A DNA stretch of 64,000 nucleotides from Clostridiales bacterium (GTDB taxonomy: Bacteria > Bacillota > Clostridia > Saccharofermentanales > DTU023): contig SFFI01000007.1 in the NCBI GenBank assembly GCA_004556925.1, positions 1-64,000 of the forward strand. The letters are read 5' to 3'. Below, one piece after another: positions 6,959 to 16,267 of this stretch. A program made the translations under genes and the position numbers. The first letter of the stretch is position 1; the number at the start of each line of letters is the position of its first letter. Under the pieces are notes generated by a model that worked only from the letters and a program-made list of their open reading frames with translations, ran no database searches and was not told where the DNA came from.

Positions 6959-9900
6959 CTAGGGCTTGGCAGGCGTCGACATGACTAGGGCACCGCCCGG
7001 CAAGATGGTATAGGTTTTTTGTCGCCAGCCCGTGGTCTGCTGGGCCAGGAGCTTGCCATCCCAATCATATTCCCAAATTTCTGAAGACTCGGGTACGGCG
7101 TCCCGCAAGCGGAAGAGCTCAACCTCCTGGCCTAAATTGAGCACAAAGATCCTGGTCTCCTTGCGGTCCGCAAAGGCTAGGGCGACCAGGGGCCGCGGCT
7201 CATCTTCTTCATAGCCCGAAATCTTAACCGTATAGGGAGTATGGCCAGCCAAGCCTTGGCTGGCCTGGGTGAGGGCAGTCAAAATCTCGGGCGGTAGGCC
7301 ACTGGCATCCCGGGACATGTTGGGCAGGGCCATGATGGTATCCCGGCCTAAGCCTTGCAGGGTTTGGGCCAGGTAGTCTGCCAAGCGCTGGCTGTCCCCT
7401 CCGGCTAGGCTCCGGTAGAGGTCTGGCCGGGTCGCCCCCAAACGCAGGGGGTCCCGGAGGAAATGCGTCAGGCGGCCTTCGCTGACGGCCTTGAGCTCTT
7501 CATGGGTATACACCGGTACCACAGGGCCATAGTCCGCCGCGTGGGCATCGGCAGAAGAGAGGAGGCTACCCTCTTGGTAATTCATGCCATCGATAAAGAC
7601 GAGCTGGTGGCTGGCCAGGTCATACTCGGGTGTGGAGCTGATCAGGTCAATGGCCCAATCCACGAAAGTGGACCGCTCCCGATCACTGTTGTAGCTGCTG
7701 AGCTCATCTTCGGTAAATTCTAAATAAATCGTATCGAAGACTTCATTCCAACGGGAGATAGATCCATCCTGCAGGCGTCGCAGCCCATATTCTGATTGGC
7801 GAGCGCCAAAGAGATACTGCATGAGATGGCGGAGCTCCGATTCCTCAATGCTGGAGGAGATACAGAGCCAGGGGCTGGCATGGGCTTCTTCCGTCACCTC
7901 CAGGGCCTGGCGCAGGGTTCCAGCATAAACAGGAACCAGGCCGGATTCGTCCATAAAGAGATACTGGCCTTCTTGGGCAAAATAATATTCTGAGGGCAGG
8001 CCAGACTGGCCCAGGGGCAGGTAGGAAAGACGGAGAATCGTAGGCTTTAGGTCAGCTAAGCGCCGCAAGTCTTCCTGGTAGGGGGTGTTGCGGTCAGCCT
8101 TAACCAGCCTGACCGAATCGAGGTAAAAGTTGTCTGCCTGGCCAAAGTCAAAGTTCAGGCGTAGGTCTGAGTTTTCTGCCACCGACCAAGGGATTATAAA
8201 GAGTACTGAGTAAGGGGACCAGTCGGTGGTGAGGTAGCGCCGCACGGGGTCTGAGGGCATGTTGGGACCAGTGAGGTCCACATCCACGTAAGCCTCCTGG
8301 CTGTCCGCCTTGGCCCAAAAGCTGAGCTCGAAGGCCGAGTTTCCCTGCATCAGGCCCAGGGATTCCGCAGTCAAGGGCTGGCTTAGGCGGAGGTCTTGAA
8401 GCTTAAACTTGCCGGTATCCGGCAAGCGGCTACCAGAATAGATCCCAAGCAACTGGCGCTTCGAGGGGTTGCCGATGGATGGGTCAGGGACCGTGTGCTC
8501 TGGATCTGCATCCGATCCCGCCAAGGGCCTGGCCTCCGGGGCAGGCGAAAGGGCCAGACAGGCCTGGCCGCCTAGAGGAAGGGCTTGGTCTAAAACAGGC
8601 TGGACCTCCGCATTGGGAGACCGGTACCAGTCCCCCGGCACAAGCTCTTGGACGCCGAGCTTTTGCTCCTGGCTAGACCGGGCTTCCAGCTCATGCTGGC
8701 GGACACGGGCCCAAGGCAGGGGTGACTGCTGTTCTAAGCGCACCAAGTCTCCGGCCGCATAGCTGCCCTCCTCTAAGGGAGGCTCTGTCATCATTTGCAC
8801 GCCCAGGATGGCGGAAGACAAGAGACCCTCGTCCTGGGAGAGGATGAGGTTGGCATCTGAGCTCAAGAAAATCCCCGTGACCCCAGACTTCCGCACCTGC
8901 CAGCTCTCGCCCGCATCTACACTTTCATAGAGTTGGCCCTGGTCATCTACCAGGAGTAAATGCTGGTCGGAGATGATCAGGCAATCCACAAAATCAGGCA
9001 AGGGGCCTTCGGGCACAATGAGCCGGGGATCCAGAGTCAGCTTAATCGCCGCCAGGGGGTCCCAAAACAGGACCTTGCCGTTGCGGCCGGCTAAAAAGAG
9101 CTTGTCCTGCCAGCTGCTGAGGCAGAGCCAGCCCTGAGGGGCAGTCTCTTCTGCTTCCGGCGTGTTGGGGGTGAGGAGTTCTGACCAGTCCTGGCCATTG
9201 GTTGACCGATAAAGGGCTGGGGTATCCGTCAGCAGGTATAAATAGTTGGCATCCTGAAAAATATGGTCCACCCTGTGTCCTTGCGGGACTTCCAGGGCTT
9301 GGAAGTCCAGTTGAAGCTGAGGGAACACCGGGTAATTGTCAGGAATCTTTGCCAAGTAGACTTGCCCCTGACCATTGAGGGCCAGGACTAGGGTTTGGAC
9401 TTGGTCTTCCGCTTTTAGCTCCAGGCTCACCAGCTCCTTAATCCGCATCTCATGAGGCTCTGACCCTGAGATCTGGACCGGACGGGGGCAGTGGGACACC
9501 CCGGCTATGCCTCCTTGGTCTGGTGCTTTGCGGTAGAGACTATAGAGTCCCTCGGTAGACAGGTCAGGTATGTCCGCCTGAGCCTGCAGGGCAGGTTGGT
9601 AAATCTCTTCCAGGCCCTCAGCCCTTAAGAGAAAAATGTGGCCAGCCTGGTCTAGGGCCAGGGGGCCTTGGGGGGAGGCCGCCAGTTGAGTAAATTCCTC
9701 CTGACTCTCGCTTTGGAAAAGCTGAGGATCGCCCCGGAGATGGGCCAGGATATAGCCCTGGCTGCCCGCTAGATAAAGCTTGCCCTCCTGCTCCAGAAAA
9801 TCCTGCCAGGAGAGCTGGGGGCTGGCTTCTAAAGGGAGACCATAGCTGTGAAAGGCGGTAATTTGTTCCGGCAGACAGGAGACTACGCGCCCACTGTGCT

Positions 9901-10312
9901 TGACCCGGAGTTGACCACCCCGGTTGGACATCACACGGAAGTTTGCTCCATCAAAAAAACTATCTAAGGGGATCTCCGCCCCTTGAGAGGCGTATTGGTC
10001 CCCTGAGGCAATCAAGATTGTGGACGCGTCCCCGCCTGCGGCCAAAAGATCCTTGCGGTAGACCAGAGGCTCAAAGCCGCCGTGAATAACTAGGTTGTCT
10101 GCCCCCAGGCTGGTGAGGTTGATTCCATTGCCCACGACCGCCTGACGGCTGGCCGCACTAGCTATCGCAATCTCAAAAACCCGGTCACCAGAAGCCGGTC
10201 CCGTGACCAAGCGCACCAGGGCTAGGGCGGGCAGGGTGACCGCCAGCAGGCAGGCTAAGAAAATCCACGCATAGCGCTTTTTGAAACGACGGTTAAAGAG
10301 ACGCTGCCACAT
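6959..10312 (-). CDS. Large membrane-anchored extracellular protein: propeller-like domain, carbohydrate-binding-like domain, glycosidase-like end
   Basis: The 1,117-residue product has a basic N-terminus and one membrane segment (about 14-37, YAWIFLACLLAVTLPALALV), so the rest should face outward. Residues from about 60 to 560 contain scattered repeats of the Asp-box/YCF48 kind, for example YRSTNGQDWSELL and YESVDAGESWQVRKSG, typical of beta-propellers. Residues of about 640-760 (ELSFWAKADSQEAYVDVDLT and LRLNFDFGQADNFYLDSVRL) look like a CBM4/9-type jelly roll. The last 350 residues contain an apparent (beta/alpha)8-like part (NEVFDTIYLEFTEDELSSYN) and a beta-sandwich end (PLVALAFADRKETRIFVLNL), reminiscent of GH51-like arabinofuranosidases. 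None of these was tested by search. A surface glycan-active or glycan-sensing protein is the best guess; catalytic residues cannot be assigned with confidence. Confidence 0.6.
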   Translation of the reverse strand: MWQRLFNRRFKKRYAWIFLACLLAVTLPALALVRLVTGPASGDRVFEIAIASAASRQAVVGNGINLTSLGADNLVIHGGFEPLVYRKDLLAAGGDASTILIASGDQYASQGAEIPLDSFFDGANFRVMSNRGGQLRVKHSGRVVSCLPEQITAFHSYGLPLEASPQLSWQDFLEQEGKLYLAGSQGYILAHLRGDPQLFQSESQEEFTQLAASPQGPLALDQAGHIFLLRAEGLEEIYQPALQAQADIPDLSTEGLYSLYRKAPDQGGIAGVSHCPRPVQISGSEPHEMRIKELVSLELKAEDQVQTLVLALNGQGQVYLAKIPDNYPVFPQLQLDFQALEVPQGHRVDHIFQDANYLYLLTDTPALYRSTNGQDWSELLTPNTPEAEETAPQGWLCLSSWQDKLFLAGRNGKVLFWDPLAAIKLTLDPRLIVPEGPLPDFVDCLIISDQHLLLVDDQGQLYESVDAGESWQVRKSGVTGIFLSSDANLILSQDEGLLSSAILGVQMMTEPPLEEGSYAAGDLVRLEQQSPLPWARVRQHELEARSSQEQKLGVQELVPGDWYRSPNAEVQPVLDQALPLGGQACLALSPAPEARPLAGSDADPEHTVPDPSIGNPSKRQLLGIYSGSRLPDTGKFKLQDLRLSQPLTAESLGLMQGNSAFELSFWAKADSQEAYVDVDLTGPNMPSDPVRRYLTTDWSPYSVLFIIPWSVAENSDLRLNFDFGQADNFYLDSVRLVKADRNTPYQEDLRRLADLKPTILRLSYLPLGQSGLPSEYYFAQEGQYLFMDESGLVPVYAGTLRQALEVTEEAHASPWLCISSSIEESELRHLMQYLFGARQSEYGLRRLQDGSISRWNEVFDTIYLEFTEDELSSYNSDRERSTFVDWAIDLISSTPEYDLASHQLVFIDGMNYQEGSLLSSADAHAADYGPVVPVYTHEELKAVSEGRLTHFLRDPLRLGATRPDLYRSLAGGDSQRLADYLAQTLQGLGRDTIMALPNMSRDASGLPPEILTALTQASQGLAGHTPYTVKISGYEEDEPRPLVALAFADRKETRIFVLNLGQEVELFRLRDAVPESSEIWEYDWDGKLLAQQTTGWRQKTYTILPGGALVMSTPAKP

Positions 10313-10315
10313 AGA

Positions 10316-11350
10316 CTAAAGGTCAGGCCCGCCCTGAGAAGGTCCTCCATCCTCCAGGCCATCTAAATCCGCGGGGCGAAGGGCACGCGCGACGAGGAAG
10401 ACCAGGAAAGTGACCAGGGCCACAAGCTCTAGAATAAAGACCACTTGTATCAGCAGGGAGTCCTCACCCACCAGGATAGGCAGGCCACCGCCCAGGAAAT
10501 TAAAGAGCATGTGGGACAGGATAGACATGGTAAGGCTCTGGGTTTTGTAGTAAATGTAGCCAATGACTAGGCCCAGCACAAAGGCATAAATGGATTGGAT
10601 GAAGTTAGCGTGGATAAGGCCAAAGATCGCCGCCTGAATAATAAGGGCGGTGCGGTCCTTGCAGATCTGCCGCAATTCGCCCATGACCACGCCCCGGTAA
10701 ATCAATTCCTCCATAATGGGGACCAAAATGCAGGTTGCCAGCAGGGCTAAGGCCACATTAACGTTTTCGTCCGCAATCATGGTCATAAGCTGCTCGTAGA
10801 CTTCAATGCGGGAGGCAACAAAGCCGGAATATTGAGAGGCCCAGTCCAGGAAATGTAACCAGGCCATGGACAGGCCTTGGGCAGCTAGTAAGGCCCAGAT
10901 AGACCAGGTCCAGTCCTTGCTTTGGGGCTTTTGGGTCATGACCACAAAGGGGTTAGACTTCCGCCGCTTCCACAGGTAAAGGCTGGTCAAGGGGATCATC
11001 AGCAAGGACGCAACAATACTGGTAATAGCGGTATTGTCCGCGGACATCATTTCTATTTGGATTTGCTCCCACAGCTGGCTCCCTGCTCGGAGGTCTGCCT
11101 CACCACCTGGCATTTTTTCTGGGAGGCTTGGCATCACTAAAAAGAGGGTCAGCAGGATAAAGGCAACGGCCATAAGCAATTGATGCAGGAGAATAAAACC
11201 TATGGCCCGGAATACATTAGCCGGGCGAGTGCCCGGGCGGTTTTCCGAGGTCTCTAGGTCTTCAGCCAGGCTATCATGCTGGTAGCTAGGCCCGACGTCC
11301 TGAGTCTGAGGGGTAGAATATTTATCCTTGTTAGGGTTGAAGGGGTCCAT
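10316..11350 (-). CDS. CPBP-family intramembrane protease (Abi-like)
   Basis: I place the start at the ATG at 11350 (MDPFNPNKDKYS), which has AAGGA 8 bases upstream; a longer reading of the frame to 11557 runs through the neighbouring gene and has no family support. The 344-residue product has a polar N-terminus and about eight membrane helices. The CPBP (CAAX-protease and bacteriocin-processing) motifs are present: EELIYRG (EExxxR), FGLIHANF (FxxxH) and SHMLFNF (HxxxN). Such proteins cleave membrane substrates or give bacteriocin immunity. It overlaps the upstream DUF1292 gene by 20 bases and is 3 bases upstream of the large surface protein gene, so an operon 12076 to 6959 is likely. Confidence 0.85.
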   Translation of the reverse strand: MDPFNPNKDKYSTPQTQDVGPSYQHDSLAEDLETSENRPGTRPANVFRAIGFILLHQLLMAVAFILLTLFLVMPSLPEKMPGGEADLRAGSQLWEQIQIEMMSADNTAITSIVASLLMIPLTSLYLWKRRKSNPFVVMTQKPQSKDWTWSIWALLAAQGLSMAWLHFLDWASQYSGFVASRIEVYEQLMTMIADENVNVALALLATCILVPIMEELIYRGVVMGELRQICKDRTALIIQAAIFGLIHANFIQSIYAFVLGLVIGYIYYKTQSLTMSILSHMLFNFLGGGLPILVGEDSLLIQVVFILELVALVTFLVFLVARALRPADLDGLEDGGPSQGGPDL

Positions 11351-11672
11351 GTTGGAGTTCCTTTTGGGCTTCTTGATAGCGTTGGAAGAAGAGCTCAAAA
11401 ACCAGCTCCAATTCCTGGGGATTGCGGATCGAACAGAAATACCTAGACCCATCCTCTCCCCGGTAGCTCCGCATGAGGACAATCTCGGGCTCACCCTTAC
11501 GGCGAAAGTCCGGCTGGTAATGGTACATGACGCTGTACTCACGGTTGCGGAATTCAAAAACGTCTATGACAGAAACATAATATTCCCGGCCGTTGGACTC
11601 ATCCGTTATGACGGCCAGGACATTATCTTCTGCCTGGGCAGAGTATGGGTTAGGGGATGGAGCAGGTGACAT
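11331..11672 (-). CDS. DUF1292 domain protein (second of two)
   Basis: This 113-residue protein has the DUF1292 pattern: an acidic/hydrophobic beta-rich core with FEFRNREYSVMYH and GEPEIVLMRSYRGEDG. It lacks the long acidic tail of its neighbour at 11675-12076. DUF1292 proteins are small cytosolic proteins of unknown function, usually encoded next to ireB and ruvX, as here. It starts 2 bases after the other DUF1292 gene and overlaps the CPBP protease gene at its end. A recent duplication is unlikely because the two copies are very different. Confidence 0.75.
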   Translation of the reverse strand: MSPAPSPNPYSAQAEDNVLAVITDESNGREYYVSVIDVFEFRNREYSVMYHYQPDFRRKGEPEIVLMRSYRGEDGSRYFCSIRNPQELELVFELFFQRYQEAQKELQHGPLQP

Positions 11673-11674
11673 GC

Positions 11675-12076
11675 TTAGTCCTCGTCGTCCTCAGCATCCT
11701 CGTCATCTTCGTAGTCGGCATCCTCATCTTCCGCAAAGAATTCGTCGAGGATTTGCTCGTAGGCATCGTAGATCTTATCAATTTCATCCTCAGCTAGGGT
11801 CTCGATGTAGGCCTCGTCATTCTCATCGAAACCCATGCGGGCAATAAAATACTCTTCCGCATCTTCGTCATCAGGAACCAGGACGACGTATTCTTCATCT
11901 TCGAAGTCGAATTGGTCTGCCAGGAAAAAGCTGAGAGTTTCGCCTGTTTCAGGGTCTTCAAGCTCCAAAATGGGGTCAGATTCTTCTATGTCATCATCAA
12001 AATGGTCATGGTCACAATGCGGATCGCCACAGGTGTGGTCGGCATGGTCAAAGAAAGGGTGCATATAAAAATTCAT
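11675..12076 (-). CDS. DUF1292 domain protein with very acidic tail (YrzB-like)
   Basis: The 133-residue protein has a His-rich N-terminus (HPFFDHADHTCGDPHCDHDHF), a DUF1292 core (PILELEDPETGETLSFFLAD; FEDEEYVVLVPDDE) and a C-terminal run of Asp and Glu. The His/Cys-rich start could bind metal; that is inference. GGAGA lies 7 bases before the start at 12076. In most Bacillota the order is ireB-ruvX-yrzB on one strand; here the DUF1292 genes face away from ireB-ruvX, with the promoters in the 182-base gap between them. Confidence 0.85.
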   Translation of the reverse strand: MNFYMHPFFDHADHTCGDPHCDHDHFDDDIEESDPILELEDPETGETLSFFLADQFDFEDEEYVVLVPDDEDAEEYFIARMGFDENDEAYIETLAEDEIDKIYDAYEQILDEFFAEDEDADYEDDEDAEDDED

Positions 12077-12258
12077 AGGAATCTCCTATCTCCGCGCTCT
12101 TGCGCAGCAAGCTTATTTGCCGGGTATGCTAGGCTTTCCCAACTGAGGAAATTATAACATAGGGGGACTGACTATTAGCCTCCTCACCTGCGAGCTACTG
12201 AAAGTCCTAGGGCATTTATGTTAGAATTGTAAAGATCAACTAGATAAGGGAGGCCACT

Positions 12259-12522
12259 ATGACAAATAGTGAAACTGCCCGCTTCGTTTTAGGCGGTGAC
12301 CGCAAAAAGCAAGCCGGAGAGATTATGTCAGAGGTGATGTCCGCCTTGGAAGAAAAGGGCTATAACCCCATCAACCAACTTGTGGGCTATTTTGTCTCTG
12401 GCGATCCTACCTATATCACCAACCACAAGGGAGCAAGGGCCACCATCCGCCAAATGGAACGGGATGAGCTCCTGGAAGTCATCATTAGTGACTACATAGA
12501 AAATCTAAATAGTGGCAACTAA
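12259..12522 (+). CDS. ireB: IreB family regulatory phosphoprotein (UPF0297)
   Basis: The 87-residue protein is a clear IreB/YrzL homologue: N-terminal TARF followed by a dimer-forming helical core (AGEIMSEVMSALEEKGYNPI; NQLVGYFVSGDPTYITNHKGAR) and RDELLEVIISDYIE. In enterococci IreB is a substrate of the Ser/Thr kinase IreK, phosphorylated on N-terminal threonines, and modulates cell-wall stress resistance; Thr2 and Thr6 here are candidates. AAGGGAGG lies 6 bases upstream of the ATG. It overlaps ruvX by 11 bases, so the two are coupled. Confidence 0.92.
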   Translation: MTNSETARFVLGGDRKKQAGEIMSEVMSALEEKGYNPINQLVGYFVSGDPTYITNHKGARATIRQMERDELLEVIISDYIENLNSGN

Positions 12523-12940
12523 TTACTCCCGTATCTTAGCTTTAGACTATGGCACCGTCCGTGTGGGCGTGGCTATTTCTGACCCCTTAGGTATGCTGGC
12601 CCGGCGTTTGGAAACAATCGAACGGCAGGGTTCAGATGAAAGGGTGATTGCCCGCGTCCAGGAGCTTTGCCAGACCTATGCGGTCAAAAAAATTGTCCTG
12701 GGCCTTCCCTTGAGGACCGACGACGAGCCGGGTGAGCGGGAAGCTGATACCCGGCGTTTTGGCGCGGATCTCGCCGCAGTGACCGGTCTGGAAATCATTT
12801 GGCAGGATGAGCGGTATACCTCTATCCTGGCCGAGGAAATCATGCGGCAAACCAAAGTCAAAGAAAAAGACCGCAAAAAGGTCATAGACCAAATTGCGGC
12901 CGAAATTATTCTACAAGATTATCTCAACAGTAACCCTTAA
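12512..12940 (+). CDS. ruvX: Putative Holliday junction resolvase RuvX (YqgF)
   Basis: The 142-residue product is an RNase H-fold protein of the YqgF family, acting on recombination intermediates and/or pre-16S rRNA ends. Motifs are in place: LALDYGTVRVG with the first catalytic Asp (D12), VLGLPLR, the DERYTS motif and DQIAAEIILQDYL with the last Asp. The start is a GTG at 12512 inside the end of ireB, which fits the usual ireB-ruvX coupling. It converges with the dipeptidase gene, with only 6 bases between stops. Confidence 0.92.
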   Translation: MATNYSRILALDYGTVRVGVAISDPLGMLARRLETIERQGSDERVIARVQELCQTYAVKKIVLGLPLRTDDEPGEREADTRRFGADLAAVTGLEIIWQDERYTSILAEEIMRQTKVKEKDRKKVIDQIAAEIILQDYLNSNP

Positions 12941-12946
12941 AAATTC

Positions 12947-14449
12947 CTAAGCGTCTGACCGCTTATAGGCGCACTTCATGCCATCAGAAGCCGCCAGAAG
13001 GACCTTATCCAGGAGGTCATAGCTGGCCTTTTTAGCCTCTGCGGCAATTTCCTCATTCGCCTTGGCCAGGTACTCGCGAGTTGTTTTCGTGTCCCAGGTC
13101 GGATCATAGCCCTGGTCGTAGCGGTGGATAATTTCCCAGCCCTTGGTCTGGAGCTTGAGCTGGTAGCGTTCTACGAGGTTACTGCATTCGCTGTAGTGGG
13201 CATCAGCCAGGGCGGCAATCAGGCGGTTGACCCAGTAGAAGCTCTCGGTAGTCACCAGGTGGTCTGTCTGGGCCAAGTAGTCCGGAGTCCTATCCACGTT
13301 AGCATAAAAAGGCAGCATGGAGTTAAAGATATTAGAGCCCAAGGCCAACCATTCCAGACACTGGATAGCTTCCGGCTGGTAGGGTCTGATTTGGCCCAGG
13401 CCCAGGAAGTTGTTGCGGTTGATGCCAATAGGACGGTACTTCCCCTTGGTCGCTTCGCCACCGTGCTTGCCATAGGGGTCATAGGGGGTGCCTTGGAAGT
13501 GGTGAGATAGGGTGTACTTAATATCTTCCACTGTGATCAGGCGGTCGGGCTCCAGGCACCAGGGCAGGTCATCGGATTCCGGTCGGTAGTCTGCGTCTGG
13601 ACCATCCCAGAGGGCTGCACTGGGGCTTAGGTAGCGCTGCAAAACCCAGGCCCGTGGAGTGTTGTAGACATGGTCTGCATCGCTGTGTGACCCGAAGGCA
13701 TCCCGCGGGTTGAGGATACCATCCACGGACAAGTCCAGATGATAATCGTCAATCAGGTCTTGGAGGTCCTCGGAGCAGAGATAGTCCACCTGGTCGCCAT
13801 AGGCATCATCCAGGTCAAAGTAGTCCAGGCCCAGCTGGTTGGGCATGATCACATAGGATTCGTCCGGAACCCGGCGGGCAATCCAGTGATGGCCGCCTAT
13901 GGTTTCCAGCCACCAAATTTCTTCTACATCCTGGAAGGCGATTCCATTCATCTCATAGGTGCCATAGGTTTCCAGCAAGCTGCCCAGGCGGAGAACACCC
14001 TCACGGGCAGAGCTAATATAGGGCAAAACCAGGCTGACCATATCTTCTTCCCCAATACCCCCAGGTCTTTCAGCTTGGTAGTCGGGGTCGCCCTCCTGGC
14101 CTTGGGCCTTGTGGTAGGTCACCAGAGGATCTGCCCCCAAAACCCGTTCGTTAGAGGTCAGGGTTTCTGTCGCGGTCATAAAGACATTGGAGTCGTTGAA
14201 ACCGCAGGCGCCCCAAATGCCTTCCTCGGGGGTGGCATTGGGCATGAGGGTGTAGCGTTGAGAGTTGTCAGGCAGGTCTAGCTCCAGTTTGGAGAGGACA
14301 GACTGATAGCGACGGGGCTGGTCCTCAGGCTGGACAACCCGGAAGTTCTTGGGGTTATAAGCGCCAGCGCCTGAGTCTTCGTTGCGGGCCACCAGAGTGG
14401 ACCCATCATAAGAGGCAAGTTTGCCTACGAGTATGGTGGTACAAGGCAT
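12947..14449 (-). CDS. C69 family dipeptidase (PepD-like)
   Basis: The 500-residue protein belongs to the Ntn-hydrolase family C69, which cleaves a broad range of dipeptides. The N-terminus MPCTTILVGKLASYDGSTLV, followed by ARNED, is diagnostic; the Cys at position 3 is the likely nucleophile after removal of the first residues. GIWGACGFNDSNVFMTATET and IGGHHWIARRVPD are further family motifs. There is no signal peptide, so it should act in the cytosol on peptides taken up for amino-acid supply. It is single, convergent with ruvX, and its promoter would lie in 14,450-14,561. Lactobacillus-type PepD enzymes are shorter by about 25 residues. Confidence 0.9.
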   Translation of the reverse strand: MPCTTILVGKLASYDGSTLVARNEDSGAGAYNPKNFRVVQPEDQPRRYQSVLSKLELDLPDNSQRYTLMPNATPEEGIWGACGFNDSNVFMTATETLTSNERVLGADPLVTYHKAQGQEGDPDYQAERPGGIGEEDMVSLVLPYISSAREGVLRLGSLLETYGTYEMNGIAFQDVEEIWWLETIGGHHWIARRVPDESYVIMPNQLGLDYFDLDDAYGDQVDYLCSEDLQDLIDDYHLDLSVDGILNPRDAFGSHSDADHVYNTPRAWVLQRYLSPSAALWDGPDADYRPESDDLPWCLEPDRLITVEDIKYTLSHHFQGTPYDPYGKHGGEATKGKYRPIGINRNNFLGLGQIRPYQPEAIQCLEWLALGSNIFNSMLPFYANVDRTPDYLAQTDHLVTTESFYWVNRLIAALADAHYSECSNLVERYQLKLQTKGWEIIHRYDQGYDPTWDTKTTREYLAKANEEIAAEAKKASYDLLDKVLLAASDGMKCAYKRSDA

Positions 14450-14561
14450 GTAGATCCCTACTTTCTAAATTCCGCTTTTCTCTGACCAAGGCCAGGGGGA
14501 GCGGGCAGGTCAGCTGCGTGTCTAGAAAAATTACAGCTAGACCTATGATAATACTTTAAGC

Positions 14562-16064
14562 CTAGAGGGGCGAGCAAATCTGCCGCAGAGGCTTGCAGAT
14601 CAAGGTCTCCCCCGCTAGGGCCTCTACTTTTGCCCGCCACAAGCTGCCTTGCTGGCCACGCGGGCCATCTCCGCTTGCGGAAAAATATACTTGGGCAGGC
14701 AGGTAGTGGGCAGTGTAACCCGAAAAGGCCTGGGCATCCACAAGGTCTTGTGGGGGCTGGAGGTCTTGAGGACCAACTGGCTGCTCTAGGATGACCTCCA
14801 CTTCCCTGCCCAGGTACTGAGCCGCATTAGCCGCCGCCAGCTTTTGTGCCAGGGCCTCTAAACGGTCGGCCCGGTCCTTTTTGACCGTCTCCGCTAGCTG
14901 GGGGAGGCGGGCAGCCGGCGTGTTGGGGCGGGCAGAATAGCGGAAAATGTGGATGCGAGCGAAAGCTATTTCCTGGGCAAAGTCATAGCTGGCCTGGAAG
15001 TCTTCCTCCTCTTCCCCGGGGAAGCCCACCATGAGATCCGTCGTTAGCGCGGGGGTGGGGAAATGATGGCGGAGGGCCTCCACTATGGCCCGGTAATCAG
15101 CTTGGGTATGGCCCCGGCCCATCAGCTTTAAAACCTTGTCGCTACCGGACTGCAGGGAGATATGAAAATGAGGGCAAAGCTTGGGATTCTGGCCCAGGGC
15201 TGCCACCAGGTCAGGGGTCAGGGCCTGCGGTTCCAAAGAGCCTAGGCGGAGACGGCCCAGGCCGGGCAGGTCCGCTAATTCCGCTAACAGCTCCGCCAGG
15301 GCCAGGCTGGTCCGGCCCTTATCTGCTTCAAAGGCCGTGATATTGGTAGCCGTAAGGACCAGCTCCCGGTGGCCTGCGGCCAGGAGCTGGCGCGCTTCTG
15401 CCAAGATATCCTGGCGGTCCCGGCTACGCAGAGGACCTCGAGCCAGCCGGATCGCACAGTAGGTACAGTGCTGGTTACAGCCATCAGCAATTTTGATCTG
15501 GGCTCGGGTTTCCTTTTGCTGGCGGACCTGGCCGAGGTTCTCATAGGCGGTAGACTCCTGGGGACCCCCCTGCGTTTCGGAAAAATCTGTTGGAGACTGC
15601 TGGAGGCTTGGGGCCAGGCCTGCCCCCTCCCTCGGGCTAGGGAGAGAGCTTGTACTGGCCGAGTCAGGGTCGTCAGAACCCAACTTGGACCCTAGCCCCT
15701 GCCTGGCCTGCCAGGCAGACAGGGCCTCCTGGGCTAGGGCCAGGCGGCCGTCGGTCCCGCCCCAAAAATCCGCCAAACCTTCGTCTGCTTCCAGCTGGCT
15801 ATAGCAGCCCATCACGACCAGGCAGGCCTCTGGGGCTTCCTTACGCGCCCGGCGCAGGGCCTGGCGGGCCTTGCGTCCTGCCTCTGCTGTAACGGTGCAG
15901 GTGTTAAAAACAATAAGGTCTGCCAGCGGGTTTTCTGCGACTTCTTGGCCGCCTTGGTCAGCATAAAATTGGCCAATGGCTTCCGACTCATAGGCGTTGG
16001 ATTTGCAGCCAAAGCTGTGCAGGCAATAGGTAAAGCAATAGTGAGGATGATGTGTGCTGTTCAT
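14562..16064 (-). CDS. mtaB: tRNA t6A37 methylthiotransferase MtaB
   Basis: The 500-residue radical SAM enzyme makes ms2t6A at position 37 of tRNAs reading ANN codons. The UPF0004 part has the three cluster cysteines (C20 in FGCKSNAYES, C56 in FNTCTVT, C87 in MGCYSQ). The radical SAM triad is at C196, C200 and C203 (GCNQHCTYC). The radical core and a TRAM-like end follow. Between the domains, residues of about 125-185 form a Ser/Pro/Gln-rich linker that is not usual in MtaB and makes this copy about 60 residues longer than most. MiaB and RimO are less likely because IRLARGPLRSR at the radical site is MtaB-like. Confidence 0.88.
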   Translation of the reverse strand: MNSTHHPHYCFTYCLHSFGCKSNAYESEAIGQFYADQGGQEVAENPLADLIVFNTCTVTAEAGRKARQALRRARKEAPEACLVVMGCYSQLEADEGLADFWGGTDGRLALAQEALSAWQARQGLGSKLGSDDPDSASTSSLPSPREGAGLAPSLQQSPTDFSETQGGPQESTAYENLGQVRQQKETRAQIKIADGCNQHCTYCAIRLARGPLRSRDRQDILAEARQLLAAGHRELVLTATNITAFEADKGRTSLALAELLAELADLPGLGRLRLGSLEPQALTPDLVAALGQNPKLCPHFHISLQSGSDKVLKLMGRGHTQADYRAIVEALRHHFPTPALTTDLMVGFPGEEEEDFQASYDFAQEIAFARIHIFRYSARPNTPAARLPQLAETVKKDRADRLEALAQKLAAANAAQYLGREVEVILEQPVGPQDLQPPQDLVDAQAFSGYTAHYLPAQVYFSASGDGPRGQQGSLWRAKVEALAGETLICKPLRQICSPL

Positions 16065-16267
16065 ATGGCCTTATTATACCGGGTGAAATCCGTCCTGGTG
16101 TAGCATATAGCCGCTATACAGACTGCCGGTCCATGTGGTAGAGTCAAGATCTGGAAATGACTTTCCTGCAGAATGGATGAGAAAATCGCCGACCAAGGCC
16201 TAACCAAGTGATCGACTCTATTTCTTCTTTATCAAACGCAAGCAAAGTCAAAAATCAGGGGGATGGT

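Noticed and set aside
11351..11557. Longer N-terminus of the CPBP protease (start at 11557)
   Set aside because: The extension is out-of-frame sequence of the DUF1292 gene and lacks membrane-protein character; the ATG at 11350 has a good ribosome site.
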